From contig NZ_CP006841.1 of assembly GCF_001274895.1 (NCBI RefSeq), positions 62,001 through 126,000 of the forward strand: a stretch of 64,000 nucleotides of DNA. Direction: 5' to 3'. The stretch is from Corynebacterium lactis RW2-5. Lineage in GTDB: Bacteria > Actinomycetota > Actinomycetes > Mycobacteriales > Mycobacteriaceae. The translations under genes and the position numbers were made by a program. The notes beneath the pieces were generated by a model, which had not been told where the DNA came from, made no database searches, and saw only the letters and a program-made list of their open reading frames with translations. Shown in pieces: positions 37,078 through 45,814 of this stretch. Numbering within the stretch: position 1 is the stretch's first letter; every line of letters begins with the position of its first letter.

Positions 37078-40000
37078 ATGTATAGCGAAGACATGCTGGA
37101 GCAGCTAACCCTGGACAAGCTCGGCGAGAACGACTGGCAGCCGCTGGCCGGTGCGTCTGTCGCGCCGGGCTCTCGGGAGCGGGAAAGCTGGAAGGATATT
37201 GTCCTCCGCGGAACTCTCAATGAGAGCGTTCGCGCGCTGAATCCGGGTGTGCCGGAGGAATTCCTGCAGCAAGCGATTGGTGAACTGCTGACCCCGAAGT
37301 CGCAGGATCCCATCGCCGAAAACCTGCGCATCCACGAGATTTTGGTCAATGGCTACTCGGGAATCCAGTACAATGACCTCGACGGACAGCCAAAGAACCC
37401 AACAATCTACTTCCTCTCCGCGGACTGGAAAAAGAACGACTTCAAGGCGGTCAACCAAGTCACAATCCGGAATGTCGAATACGAGCGGCGTTTCGACGTC
37501 GTGTGCTACCTCAACGGTCTGCCGGTAGCGTTCTTCGAGCTGAAAAAGCCCGCCGGCAAATCCACGGCGGAGGAGGCATTCAATCAGCTGCAGACCTATG
37601 TTGCTGAGTTCCCGATGGCCTTCCGCTTCGCCAACGTTGTGGTGGCTAGCGACGGACTCGACGCAAAATACGGCACCCCCTTTACCCCGTATAACCACAT
37701 GGCACCGTGGAATGTCGACGACGATGGTGTGCCGATCAAGATGGACGAGCCGGATGAGAATGGTCAGCAGCCGCTTGCCCTGGAAAACCTCATCTGGGGC
37801 GTATTCAACCCTGTGCGCTTCACCCAATTGCAGCGCGACTTCACCGCTTTTGATGACGCATCGACTGGCTTGGTTATGCGCATTGCGAAGCCGCACCAGT
37901 ACTTCGCGGTGACCAAAGCCGTCGGCAAGACCATCGAAGCCGTGCGCACGGACGGCCGCGCGGGCGTTGTGTGGCACACGCAGGGCTCCGGCAAATCCAT
38001 GGAAATGGAGATCTACACCGCCGCAGTGATGCGCCGCTCCGAACTAGAGAGCCCGACGATTGTGGTCATCAACGACCGCACCGAGCTCGATGGTCAGCTC
38101 TACAGCACCTTCCTGTCCAGTACGCTGTTGCCCGAGAAACCACAGCAGGTGGAGTCTCGGGAGGAGCTTCGTGCGGCGTTGGCGACGCGGACATCGGGAG
38201 GCATCTTCTTCACCACGCTGCAGAAGTTCGGGCTTACCAAGGAAGAGCGCGATGCGCACAAGTCGCATCCTGTTCTATCCGAGCGACGCAACATCATCGT
38301 GATTGCGGATGAGGCGCACCGATCTCACTACGGTTTCGGTGATATCAACGCCGACGGTTACGCCGCGCACCTGCGCTCGGCACTGCCGCACGCAACAATG
38401 ATTGCCTTCACCGGTACGCCGATTGCGGAAGGGGACCGCGACACCCGCAAGGTCTTCGGTGACGAGATTGATACCTACGATCTGCAGCGTGCCGTCGACG
38501 ATGGCGCCACCGTACCCGTCTACTTCGAGCCTCGCCTCATTCCGCTGGCGCGAGTTAAGGGAATTACCGACGAGTACATCGATGCCACCGCGGAAGAAGC
38601 CATGGAAGGTCTCAGCGAATCCGAGCGCGTCCGGATTCAGCGCACCACGGCGGCATTGGAAGCGATGTACGGCACGGACGATCGCCTGGACACCCTGGTC
38701 GACGATCTGCTGATGCGCTGGGACGACCGCCGCGAAGTGATGCAAGACTTCATCGGATGCCCAGGAAAAGCAATGGTGGTGACATCAACGCGCAGCATTG
38801 CGGCACGAATCTACGAGAAAATCATCGAGCGCCGACCGGATTGGCACAACGATGCTGACGACAAGGGCAAGATCAAGGTCGTCTACTCCGCGAACCCCTC
38901 CGATCCTCCGGAGATTAAGAAGCACATGCGCCGGCCAAGCGCAATTAAGGCTGTCAAAGAGCGGATGAAGAATCCGAATGATGAGCTGGAAATCATCATC
39001 GTCAAGGACATGATGCTCACCGGCTTCGATGCGCCTCCGCTGCACACTCTGTTCATTGACCGTCCGCTGCGTGGTGCGCTGCTGATGCAGACCCTCGCGC
39101 GCGTCAACCGCACCTTCCGCGGTAAAGAAGATGGCCTGCTCATCGCTTATGCGCCGCTTACCGATAACCTTCGTGCAGCACTTGCCGAATTCACTGTCGA
39201 TGCGGAGAAGCAAGGCAAGAAGGTCATCGGCCAGCATGCCGATGAGACGCTCGAAATTGCCAAGGGATTTTTGACGCAGATTGATGCATTGGTGCAGGCA
39301 GACTGGAGAGAGAAGCTCGCTGCTGGCGACGTGCACGGTGCGATTGCAACTGCGGTGGGATACCTGCGTTCGCCGCGGACCGAAGGAAACGTAGACCCAG
39401 AAGACCCAATGGTACGCCCATTGGCGAAACGCTTCCGACAGTTAGCTGGTGCGTTGGCACGCGCCTGGGCGATTGCCGTGACCGCCGATGGAGCGGCGGA
39501 TATTCGCGATGATGTGCGCTTCTACCTCGAGGTCCGTCAATGGCTAATCAAGATGGATGCTTCGGATCGCGCGAGCCGTGGCGAACCTATCTCGGATACC
39601 GCGCGGCGCGTGCTGGGACAGCTTGTTGTTGACTCTGCGGAGAGCAAGTCGGTGATCGACATCTACGCAGAGATTGGGCAGGATGTGCCGAACCTACAAG
39701 AGATCGCGGCCCAGGGGGTCGACGAAAAGAACCTCAAGTCCAATATTGAGTTGGCGATTGAGGCCCTGCGAACCAAACTGCAGCAAGGAATCCGCGATGC
39801 CACCGGCAACAACGAGGTGCGCAGCAGGCTCTTCTCTGAGCGCATCCGTGACGTGATGACGCGCTACACGAACCAGCAGTTGACGGCCGCAGAGGTGATC
39901 GCTGAGTTGGTGAAGCTGTCGAAGGAAGTTGTTGAAGAATCCAAGCGTGGTGAGAAGTTCACGCCAGCCCTGTCTAACGATGAGTTGACATTCTTCGACG

Positions 40001-40266
40001 TGATTTCCCAGAACGAGTCCGCAGTGGATGTATTGGGTGACGATGTTTTGGCGGAGATTGCACGCCAGCTAGTTGCAACTATGCGACGTGACACTCGCAT
40101 TGACTGGACCGTGCGCGATGACGTCAAGGCTAAGCTGCGCCGGACGATCAAGCTGCTGCTGCGCAAGTACAAGTACCCACCGGACCGCCAAAAGGAAGCG
40201 ACGCTGCGCGTGTATGAGCAGATGGAGAAGTTTGCGCCAAGGTATGCAGTGAGGGATGAGGGGTAA
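37078..40266 (+). CDS. hsdR: type I restriction-modification endonuclease/translocase subunit
   Basis: Start chosen at ATG 37078 (AAGAGGAAGGAG upstream), giving 1062 residues; a longer frame from 37003 would overlap hsdS. The nuclease domain has Asp140 and the FELKK motif (Glu154, Lys156). The helicase part has Walker A QGSGKS (302-307), DEAH (411-414), FTGTPI, and motif VI in LLMQTLARVNRTFRGKEDG. The C-terminal region is helical and contacts the methylase. It cuts unmodified DNA after ATP-driven translocation. All catalytic residues are present, so the system looks functional. Confidence 0.95.
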   Translation: MYSEDMLEQLTLDKLGENDWQPLAGASVAPGSRERESWKDIVLRGTLNESVRALNPGVPEEFLQQAIGELLTPKSQDPIAENLRIHEILVNGYSGIQYNDLDGQPKNPTIYFLSADWKKNDFKAVNQVTIRNVEYERRFDVVCYLNGLPVAFFELKKPAGKSTAEEAFNQLQTYVAEFPMAFRFANVVVASDGLDAKYGTPFTPYNHMAPWNVDDDGVPIKMDEPDENGQQPLALENLIWGVFNPVRFTQLQRDFTAFDDASTGLVMRIAKPHQYFAVTKAVGKTIEAVRTDGRAGVVWHTQGSGKSMEMEIYTAAVMRRSELESPTIVVINDRTELDGQLYSTFLSSTLLPEKPQQVESREELRAALATRTSGGIFFTTLQKFGLTKEERDAHKSHPVLSERRNIIVIADEAHRSHYGFGDINADGYAAHLRSALPHATMIAFTGTPIAEGDRDTRKVFGDEIDTYDLQRAVDDGATVPVYFEPRLIPLARVKGITDEYIDATAEEAMEGLSESERVRIQRTTAALEAMYGTDDRLDTLVDDLLMRWDDRREVMQDFIGCPGKAMVVTSTRSIAARIYEKIIERRPDWHNDADDKGKIKVVYSANPSDPPEIKKHMRRPSAIKAVKERMKNPNDELEIIIVKDMMLTGFDAPPLHTLFIDRPLRGALLMQTLARVNRTFRGKEDGLLIAYAPLTDNLRAALAEFTVDAEKQGKKVIGQHADETLEIAKGFLTQIDALVQADWREKLAAGDVHGAIATAVGYLRSPRTEGNVDPEDPMVRPLAKRFRQLAGALARAWAIAVTADGAADIRDDVRFYLEVRQWLIKMDASDRASRGEPISDTARRVLGQLVVDSAESKSVIDIYAEIGQDVPNLQEIAAQGVDEKNLKSNIELAIEALRTKLQQGIRDATGNNEVRSRLFSERIRDVMTRYTNQQLTAAEVIAELVKLSKEVVEESKRGEKFTPALSNDELTFFDVISQNESAVDVLGDDVLAEIARQLVATMRRDTRIDWTVRDDVKAKLRRTIKLLLRKYKYPPDRQKEATLRVYEQMEKFAPRYAVRDEG

Positions 40267-40269
40267 GGG

Positions 40270-41037
40270 ATGCTTCGAGAGTTTTTGTATTTGGACGAAT
40301 CGTTGGTCGATCAGTTTGTAAGCCAGATTGATTCTGGGTTAATCGAAAGTGAGGACGTAACGACTTCGAATTCCAAATCTAAAGGTGGAAAACTCGGCTT
40401 AGGTTCTGTTACGGGAAACATTGATGCAGACTCAACTAGTCAGAGTTCCTTTCAGCGTGCCATGACTCCGGAATCTAAATTCAATCACCTTTTCTCTCAC
40501 TTGGATGCGACCATTGTGGATTTGGAGCATCCGCTTGGTTTCAGTGAAGTCGTGCCACGAAGCTTTATTGAGGTCGATTGCGAGATATCCATTCCGATGC
40601 TTGGAAAAGTCATCGCGCAGCCTGATGAGATAGCCGATATAGGAGAAATGCTCAGGATGTTTCCAGGGCATGACAATTCAGTTAATCAAGAGACGATTGA
40701 CCAAATCAGGATGATAAGTAACCTCTCAGGAAAATCCATAGTTTGTATGGGGGAGGTAGACGAGGGGCTGCAGACTTATCTCTTCAAACTCGATCCAAAG
40801 TTTTTGAAACTAGATTTGAATGACATTGAGTGTGAAGCCTTTGTTCTTGGGAAGGTTGAGAAAAAATTTCCGGTGGGTCAACGCTATCCGTTGCTCAATG
40901 TCCCAGGGATGAACTTGTTGAACCGTAAAGCGAGACGCCGTATGGAAAAAGAACAATCGTACGAACAGCCACTGAATGAGGAGTCTGAAATCGAAGGTCC
41001 CGCGGCAGTGCTCAGGGTGCTGGCGATTTATCGCTGA
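40270..41037 (+). CDS. DUF6414-like protein at the end of the restriction operon
   Basis: 255 residues starting three bases after the hsdR stop, so it is almost certainly cotranscribed. The opening LREFLYLDESLVDQFVSQID resembles DUF6414 proteins, a family of unknown function. No membrane span or known enzyme motif is visible. It is markedly AT-richer than hsdM and hsdR. A late basic stretch (NRKARRRMEKEQ) might contact nucleic acid. Association with hsdR suggests a defence accessory role such as toxin, sensor or anti-restriction control; this is inference. Confidence 0.55.
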   Translation: MLREFLYLDESLVDQFVSQIDSGLIESEDVTTSNSKSKGGKLGLGSVTGNIDADSTSQSSFQRAMTPESKFNHLFSHLDATIVDLEHPLGFSEVVPRSFIEVDCEISIPMLGKVIAQPDEIADIGEMLRMFPGHDNSVNQETIDQIRMISNLSGKSIVCMGEVDEGLQTYLFKLDPKFLKLDLNDIECEAFVLGKVEKKFPVGQRYPLLNVPGMNLLNRKARRRMEKEQSYEQPLNEESEIEGPAAVLRVLAIYR

Positions 41038-41214
41038 TTTTGTGCTCGAAACCTTCAGTTGGACGGACATCCATCGCGGGCAAGCCTCAGATACATTACA
41101 GCTAACTTCGGCTTGAATTCATTGAACGTGGCATTGATTGATAGTGGATGGAATTCGTGGCACCAATGGCGGTCGACTACTTCTAGAGACGGGCTTCGAA
41201 AATCAAAACCTGAA

Positions 41215-41243
41215 CTTCCCTGGTAGGGGTTCTACCAGGGAAG
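41215..41243. repeat. perfect 12-bp hairpin beside the IS110 remnant
   Basis: CTTCCCTGGTAG, five bases (GGGTT), CTACCAGGGAAG. It directly abuts the GGGGTGTCC end of the IS110 remnant. A related half, GGTAGACCCCTGCCAGGG, lies past its other side (41982-41999). It may be the insertion target or part of the element's end. Confidence 0.5.
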
Positions 41244-41965
41244 GGGGTGTCCTTATGTTTTTGTCAAGTGTTTGCGCGATGTCGATGGGTACGGTCGCGG
41301 GGGTGGCTTTAAGGCACGCCTGGAACCCGGCCAGCGATGTGCTGATCGGTTTTGTCTTTTTAGACGTTAAGCAGCGACTGGGTGTGGTGGGATCTTGCGG
41401 AAGAACTCCTTGTTTTTCAGCCGCTTATTGCCTGATCGCGCGGGGAGTTCGCCTCTGATTGATGACCCTGATCGTCGTGTCACTGGTGCGATGCCCGCGT
41501 AAGCGGCTAGGTGGCCGGCGCTATGGAAGTCGTAAGCCGTCACCGATCGCAAGGAGGATCTGTTGCGGTCAAGATGGCCGACTCCAGGCATAGTCGATCC
41601 AAGACCTCGCAAAGAGGGAAAATCATCAAACATCCCCTCGACGTGCTTCAGCAATGGTGCCGCGCTGCTGTTTTAACGCCTTGATGTTTGCAGCTAACTG
41701 GGGAATGACGAGTTCGGCGGCATCGCTTCCAGGCACAATAACTGTTTGCGCTTTCAGTGCTGCACAAATCTCGTCTACCAGCGGGGTGGGGTTTTTGCGT
41801 GTGTGTTTGATCATCCAGTTGAGCACTCGTTGGTATCCGGCCCGCTTTAATCCCTGGGGTCCCTTGTAGTGGATCAGCATGTCCAGGATTAGGGTACGGG
41901 TTAGGGTGCTGCCAGCAAAGACTCGTTCCAGGCTGGGGTAGATCTGGGTGAGGACGCTGCTTCGC
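41244..41965 (-). mobile_element. decayed IS110-family element (transposase pseudogene)
   Basis: On the reverse strand the C-terminal half of an IS110 transposase survives in two frames. From about 41965 to 41626 it reads VLTQIYPSLERVFAGSTLT ... LIHYKGPQGLKRAGYQR ... AELVIPQLAANIKALKQQ. After a frameshift near 41640, 41652-41367 reads SLRGLGSTMPGVG, FHSAGHLAAYAGIAPVTRR and SGNKRLKN. The N-terminal DEDD catalytic half is missing, an in-frame stop lies at about 41965, and the conserved segment after GNKRLK is deleted. The far end (about 41244-41270, TTGACAAAAACATAAGGACA on the reverse strand) matches an IS110-type terminus. It cannot transpose on its own. Confidence 0.75.
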
Positions 41966-42044
41966 TAAATCCTGGGCTGGGGGTAGACCCCTGCCAGGGA
42001 CGCCATTCGCTAAAGTATGGCGACCAATAGTCTGATGTTTCCCT

Positions 42045-42151
42045 CCAGGCATTCATTCTCGCTTTGTATGGTTCGTGATCTGTAAAAGCCCAGTTCGTGG
42101 GCGTCGGAAAGCGGAAAAAGACCACACAAAGTGAGAGTCAGGGCGTTTTAC
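42045..42151. repeat. hairpin repeat family, copy 3 (diverged, inverted)
   Basis: Arms 42057-42072 and 42121-42136 (16 bp, two mismatches) flank a 48-base loop. The loop shares AAAAGCCCAG and GAAAAAG-like ends with the reverse complement of the copy at 56966-57073. The outer end GGCGTTTTAC (42142-42151) is the exact reverse of GTAAAACGCC at 42839-42848. The stop codon of the HPP gene lies within this end. Confidence 0.65.
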
Positions 42152-42684
42152 CACCAATACTCGGGGTATTGGAGGCCGCGGAGTTGGTTGGCGAGGATGC
42201 CCAGCACGACAATCATGATTGAGGATGCGAAGACGAAGCCGATGAAGCGGAAGTCGTTGGCGATTCCGGGGCCGTGTGGCATGAGTACCGTGACCATCGC
42301 GGTGGCGGTGGCCGGGGAGTGAGCCGCGCGTGCAAGAAGCATGAGAGCGAAGGCGACACCGGCAGCGGTCGCCGCTGCGATGATGGTCGAGCCGAGGAGA
42401 TGCAGGATGGCGACTCCGGTCAAGCAGCCGATGAGGTGGCCAATGACTACATTGCGTGGTTGCGCCAAAGGCAGATTCGGGGCGCCGACGATAAGCGCCA
42501 TGGCGGCACCTATAGGCGGAAGGAACAGCAGGTCGGAGACGGTTCTGGAGAGCAGGGCGAGAGTCATCAGCGGTAAACTCACGGCGACTGAAGCGGCGAC
42601 AATATGGCGCAGCGGTGGGCGGGGAGGTGCTCCGCTGGCGATAAGGGGTCGCTTCGTAGACCGTGATTGTGACATGGCAAGCAT
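42148..42684 (-). CDS. HPP-family integral membrane protein
   Basis: 178 residues with four to five membrane helices. LLFLPPIGAAMALIVGAPN, PRNVVIGHLIGCLTGVAIL and AAHSPATATAMVTVLM match the HPP family, where the name-giving HPP is here HSP. Some HPP proteins take part in nitrite transport; most are uncharacterised. No clear ribosome site precedes ATG 42684 or the alternative at 42675. Repeat copies 3 and 1 flank the gene in inverted orientation, and it adjoins a dead IS110, so it may be mobile or rearranged. Confidence 0.7.
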   Translation of the reverse strand: MLAMSQSRSTKRPLIASGAPPRPPLRHIVAASVAVSLPLMTLALLSRTVSDLLFLPPIGAAMALIVGAPNLPLAQPRNVVIGHLIGCLTGVAILHLLGSTIIAAATAAGVAFALMLLARAAHSPATATAMVTVLMPHGPGIANDFRFIGFVFASSIMIVVLGILANQLRGLQYPEYWW

Positions 42685-42838
42685 ATTAAGGCGGACTGAC
42701 TGGTCTATTCAAAGTTTTAGAATATTTATGGGCGTAGAGGTTTCCTTGGGTGGGACTGTTTCGGGTTGTTCGGCTGTTGGTGGGTGCTGCCGAAGGGGCA
42801 ACCTCAGTGAGAGTGCATTCAAGGGCTAGAGATCGGCA

Positions 42839-42943
42839 GTAAAACGCCTTTATTCTCAAATTTGTGACACTTTTTCGAGGTAGCAGATTTGACCACCAGG
42901 AGTTTTGGAAATTTCGGTGTCACAAATTTGAGAATACGGCCGT
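42839..42943. repeat. hairpin repeat family, copy 1
   Basis: A perfect 20-bp inverted repeat, TATTCTCAAATTTGTGACAC at 42851-42870 against 42917-42936, encloses a 46-base loop. Outer sequence GTAAAACGCC begins at 42839. The remainder of the gap 42685-43143 is GC-rich with short inverted repeats (for example GGCCT-ATG-AGGCC near 42980) and no gene. Confidence 0.8.
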
Positions 42944-43143
42944 TCAGGAGAGCTTCTGGCGAGTCGGTGTGTTAGGGGTGAGGCCTATGAGGCCACAGGG
43001 GTGACGGGGCGACAGGCGGCGCCTGGGAGGCGACCGGGAGGCGCTACCACTCACCCCCCCAACCCCGACGCTCCTTGAAACCCCGACCGCAAACGCCCAC
43101 CGCAACCCCGACCATTTCCACCCGGTATGACACACTAAAGGGC

Positions 43144-43455
43144 ATGGAGCCTATCGATGTCGCAATCCAGGACGAGTCCATCCGTCTTGGGCAATTCCTC
43201 AAGCTGGCAAATCTCGTGGACACCGGCGGCCTCGCCAAGGAGCTGATTGCGGATGGCCTGGTCAGCGTCAACGGCGAGGCGGACACCCGCCGCGGCCGTC
43301 ACTTGCACCCGGGCGATGTCGTTACCGTAAGCGTGCCCGGCACCGCCGCGATGTCGGCGCGCGTTGCCGCTCCTGGCACGGTCGAGGAGGACGACTTCTT
43401 CGATGAGGCCACCGCAGACGATGACTTTGATCCGGAAAAGTGGAGGAACCTGTAA
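43144..43455 (+). CDS. small S4-domain RNA-binding protein (YbcJ-like)
   Basis: 103 residues; ATG 43144 just after AAAGGGC. The S4 fold is clear: IRLGQFLKLANLVDTGGLAK, LIADGLVSVNGE, TRRGRHLHPGDVV. A short acidic tail follows. Small stand-alone S4 proteins bind structured RNA, often rRNA, and some help rescue stalled ribosomes. The VOC gene starts three bases after its stop, so the two are likely one transcript, although no functional link is known. Confidence 0.8.
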   Translation: MEPIDVAIQDESIRLGQFLKLANLVDTGGLAKELIADGLVSVNGEADTRRGRHLHPGDVVTVSVPGTAAMSARVAAPGTVEEDDFFDEATADDDFDPEKWRNL

Positions 43456-43458
43456 CTC

Positions 43459-44355
43459 ATGCCCGCATTTCCCGCCGAATTTGGCATGCCCCTGCGCGTT
43501 GACCTGGTTTCTGCCGCGCCCCGCAAGACCGAGCGTTTCTACCGCGGCGTCCTAGGCTGGGCCTACCGCAACACTGCCCCGGTTCATGAGGATGCGCGCG
43601 AGGCCTCGCAGGGCCGTCGCGTGGCGATGCTCTCGGGCATGCCCGTGTCAGTTCTGCTCGAGTCCTCCGATGCCTCCGATTCTGCAGATGCCGAGAGCAC
43701 CTTCACCAACCAGTGGCGTGTGAACTTCCACGTCGACTCCGCCGCCGGGGCCGTGGGAAAGGCCCGTGAACTGGGTGCAACCATCTACCAAGAGCCCACT
43801 CCGCTTGTCGACGGTTCCACGATGGCCGTCGTCGCTGACCCCGCCGGCGGCCTGATTGGTCTCCTGGAGCAACCGGGCGAGCAGGCCTTCATTGCCGCGG
43901 GCGAGCCCGGCACCCCGGTGTGGTTCGAGCTGGTCGCAGGCCCGGAGGATAACTTCGAAAAGGTCTGTGATTTCTACCGTGATTTCTTCGGTTGGGAGAT
44001 TGCGGTGCGTAACAAGACGGAGCAGGGCACCTTCGCCGTCGCTATGGAGGACGGTGCACCCTTCGCGGGCCTCGTGGCCAGCGCCGTTGCTGCTCAGACC
44101 GACGCTGCGGACAAGAGCTTCGTCGGTTGGCTGGCGTACCTCGGCGTGGAGAACATCGACACGGCCGTTTCCAAGGCGCAGGAGCTCGGCGGCGAGGTTC
44201 TGGTCGCGCCGCAGGCCACCGAGTTCGGCCCGCTCGCCACGATCCAGGATCCGTGCGGCGCGGCAGTGGTGCTGTGCGAGGTACCGCTGCCGCCGGAGGA
44301 AGACGTCCGTGAGTCTGATCCGCTGGAGGGCATCGACCTTTCCCAGTTCCAGTAG
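43459..44355 (+). CDS. VOC-family protein (two glyoxalase-fold domains)
   Basis: 298 residues in two tandem vicinal-oxygen-chelate domains, about 1-140 and 150-285. Each starts with a strand such as RVDLVSAAPRKTERFYRGVL or WFELVAGPEDNFEKVCDFYR and ends with a paired strand (TMAVVADPAGGLIGL; LATIQDPCGAAVVLCEVP). This is the PhnB/glyoxalase-like type seen in many Actinobacteria (resembling CFP32). Metal-binding His/Glu positions are not clearly conserved, so activity is uncertain. Confidence 0.8.
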   Translation: MPAFPAEFGMPLRVDLVSAAPRKTERFYRGVLGWAYRNTAPVHEDAREASQGRRVAMLSGMPVSVLLESSDASDSADAESTFTNQWRVNFHVDSAAGAVGKARELGATIYQEPTPLVDGSTMAVVADPAGGLIGLLEQPGEQAFIAAGEPGTPVWFELVAGPEDNFEKVCDFYRDFFGWEIAVRNKTEQGTFAVAMEDGAPFAGLVASAVAAQTDAADKSFVGWLAYLGVENIDTAVSKAQELGGEVLVAPQATEFGPLATIQDPCGAAVVLCEVPLPPEEDVRESDPLEGIDLSQFQ

Positions 44356-44378
44356 GGCAGCGACGGCACCTTCGGTAA

Positions 44379-44446
44379 TTTTTGCCAGCTTTTTGTAGGA
44401 AGTACGCAAGATTTTCGCGTTACTTCCTACAAAAAGCTGGCAAAAA
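44379..44446. terminator. 26-bp perfect inverted repeat between convergent genes
   Basis: Bases 44379-44404 are the exact reverse complement of 44421-44446, with a 16-base centre that pairs further (CGC/GCG). The left arm starts TTTTTGCCAGC and the right ends GCTGGCAAAAA, so a T-run follows the stem in both directions. It lies between the convergent VOC and dehydrogenase genes and fits a two-way terminator, but a 26-bp perfect stem is far longer than needed. Confidence 0.65.
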
Positions 44447-44491
44447 CTTTCCGGGCGGGCCAAAACCTTGCCGGACGCACCCCTCAGAGCG

Positions 44492-45715
44492 TCAGCTCCT
44501 ACCCAGCCCAGCCTGTACCGCGTCCAGCTCCGCCCGCACGGCCTCGATGAACTGGGCGGTCGTGGCATCTCCGCCCAGGTCGGGCGTTGGCTTCTTAGCC
44601 GTCGCCGCATATACAGCCGCCCGGAGCCGCCGCGCCGAAGCGACCTCCGCCGGGTGCCCTAGGTGCTCCGCGCATAGCGCCGCCGAGAGCAGGTACGCCG
44701 CCGGGTTCGCAATGCCGAGCCCGGCAATATCCGGCGCTGAGCCGTGCACGGGCTCGAACACCGCGAACTCGTCGCCCACATTGGCTCCTGCCGCGAGCCC
44801 CAACCCGCCAATCAACCCGGCGCCGATGTCACTGAGAATGTCGCCGATCAAGTTCTCCGCAATGATGACATCGAAGCGCCCCGGGGAAGTCACCATGTGC
44901 ATCGCCGCGACATCCGCATTGGAAAATTCGAACTTCACCTGCGGAAATTCCTCCGCCACAGCCTCCACCGCACCGCGAATCACCCGCGCCGACTCGCGCA
45001 GAACGTTCGGCTTGTCCGCCACCGTCACAGTCAGCACCGTGTCGCGGTCGGGGTTCGCCGCGTACCGCGTAACCGCCAACTCCGCCGCCGCGCGGGCAAG
45101 GCGTTGCCAACCAAAGGTCGTCGTCACGCGGAGGGAGACCGCGACTTCCCCTCGCTTGCCGACGGTGCGAGCGACCGTCGAATCCCCCTCGATGTCCGCC
45201 CACAGGTGGCGGTGAGGGGTGTCGGCGGGGGCGTCGGTAGGCGGGAGGAGGTAGTCGTGGCTGTAGAGGCCCTCGGTGTTTTCGCGGACGATTGTGAAGT
45301 CCGCGGCAGAGGTGGGTGAGGTGACAGGGCGGACATTGGCGAAGAGGTCCTTGCGCTGGCGCAGCTGCAGGATGGGGGAGCGATAGGTCAGGCCGGTGCC
45401 GCGCAGGTGGTCGGCGAGTTCGGCCTCGGCCTCGCGGGCGGGTTTCGACGTGATTGCCGCGAGCAGGCCGGCATCGCAGGTTTCGAGGGCACGCCAGGTG
45501 GCCTCCGGGACCGGGGCTCCGTGGGAGCACCACTGTGACCAGCCGATATCGGCCTCGACGAATTCCCAGTTGGGGAATGTCTCCGCGATGAGGCCACGGC
45601 TGGCGGCGGTGATTTCCGGGCCGATGCCGTCGCCGGGCATCAGCGCGATGCGCCGGTGCTGGCGCCCGGCTGGCGCTGTCGATGGCGACGCTGTGGGGTT
45701 CTGCTGGGGCTCCAT
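44492..45715 (-). CDS. isocitrate/isopropylmalate dehydrogenase-family protein
   Basis: 407 residues of the beta-decarboxylating dehydrogenase family: RRIALMPGDGIGPEI near 22, RQRKDLFANVRPV, ENTEGLYSHDY, catalytic Lys in VTVADKPNVL, VIIAENLIGDILSDIGAGLI, and the NAD-binding FEPVHGSAPDIAGLGIANP. The ANVRP wording is closer to NAD-isocitrate or homoisocitrate dehydrogenases than to LeuB. The protein is longer than a typical LeuB (about 340-350). The substrate (isocitrate, tartrate, malate or other) cannot be fixed. It stands alone. The 11-mer lies at 45154-45164, in a different frame (VGKR) from most others. Confidence 0.78.
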   Translation of the reverse strand: MEPQQNPTASPSTAPAGRQHRRIALMPGDGIGPEITAASRGLIAETFPNWEFVEADIGWSQWCSHGAPVPEATWRALETCDAGLLAAITSKPAREAEAELADHLRGTGLTYRSPILQLRQRKDLFANVRPVTSPTSAADFTIVRENTEGLYSHDYLLPPTDAPADTPHRHLWADIEGDSTVARTVGKRGEVAVSLRVTTTFGWQRLARAAAELAVTRYAANPDRDTVLTVTVADKPNVLRESARVIRGAVEAVAEEFPQVKFEFSNADVAAMHMVTSPGRFDVIIAENLIGDILSDIGAGLIGGLGLAAGANVGDEFAVFEPVHGSAPDIAGLGIANPAAYLLSAALCAEHLGHPAEVASARRLRAAVYAATAKKPTPDLGGDATTAQFIEAVRAELDAVQAGLGRS

Positions 45716-45814
45716 GAGCCCTACCCTACGTGGAGGCCCGGATTCGCACGCGGGGTTTCGCAGGCCAAGGAATTACAACGCCGAGCTTGCAGCACATGGT
45801 GTGCAGCGCCCGTA

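Noticed and set aside
41648..42052. 134-codon reverse frame over the IS110 remnant
   Set aside because: It is an alternative frame over the transposase pseudogene; only the other two frames match IS110.
42960..43080. GC-rich inverted repeats before the S4 gene as a structured RNA
   Set aside because: Pairing is patchy and easily expected in such GC-rich sequence; no known RNA family is matched.
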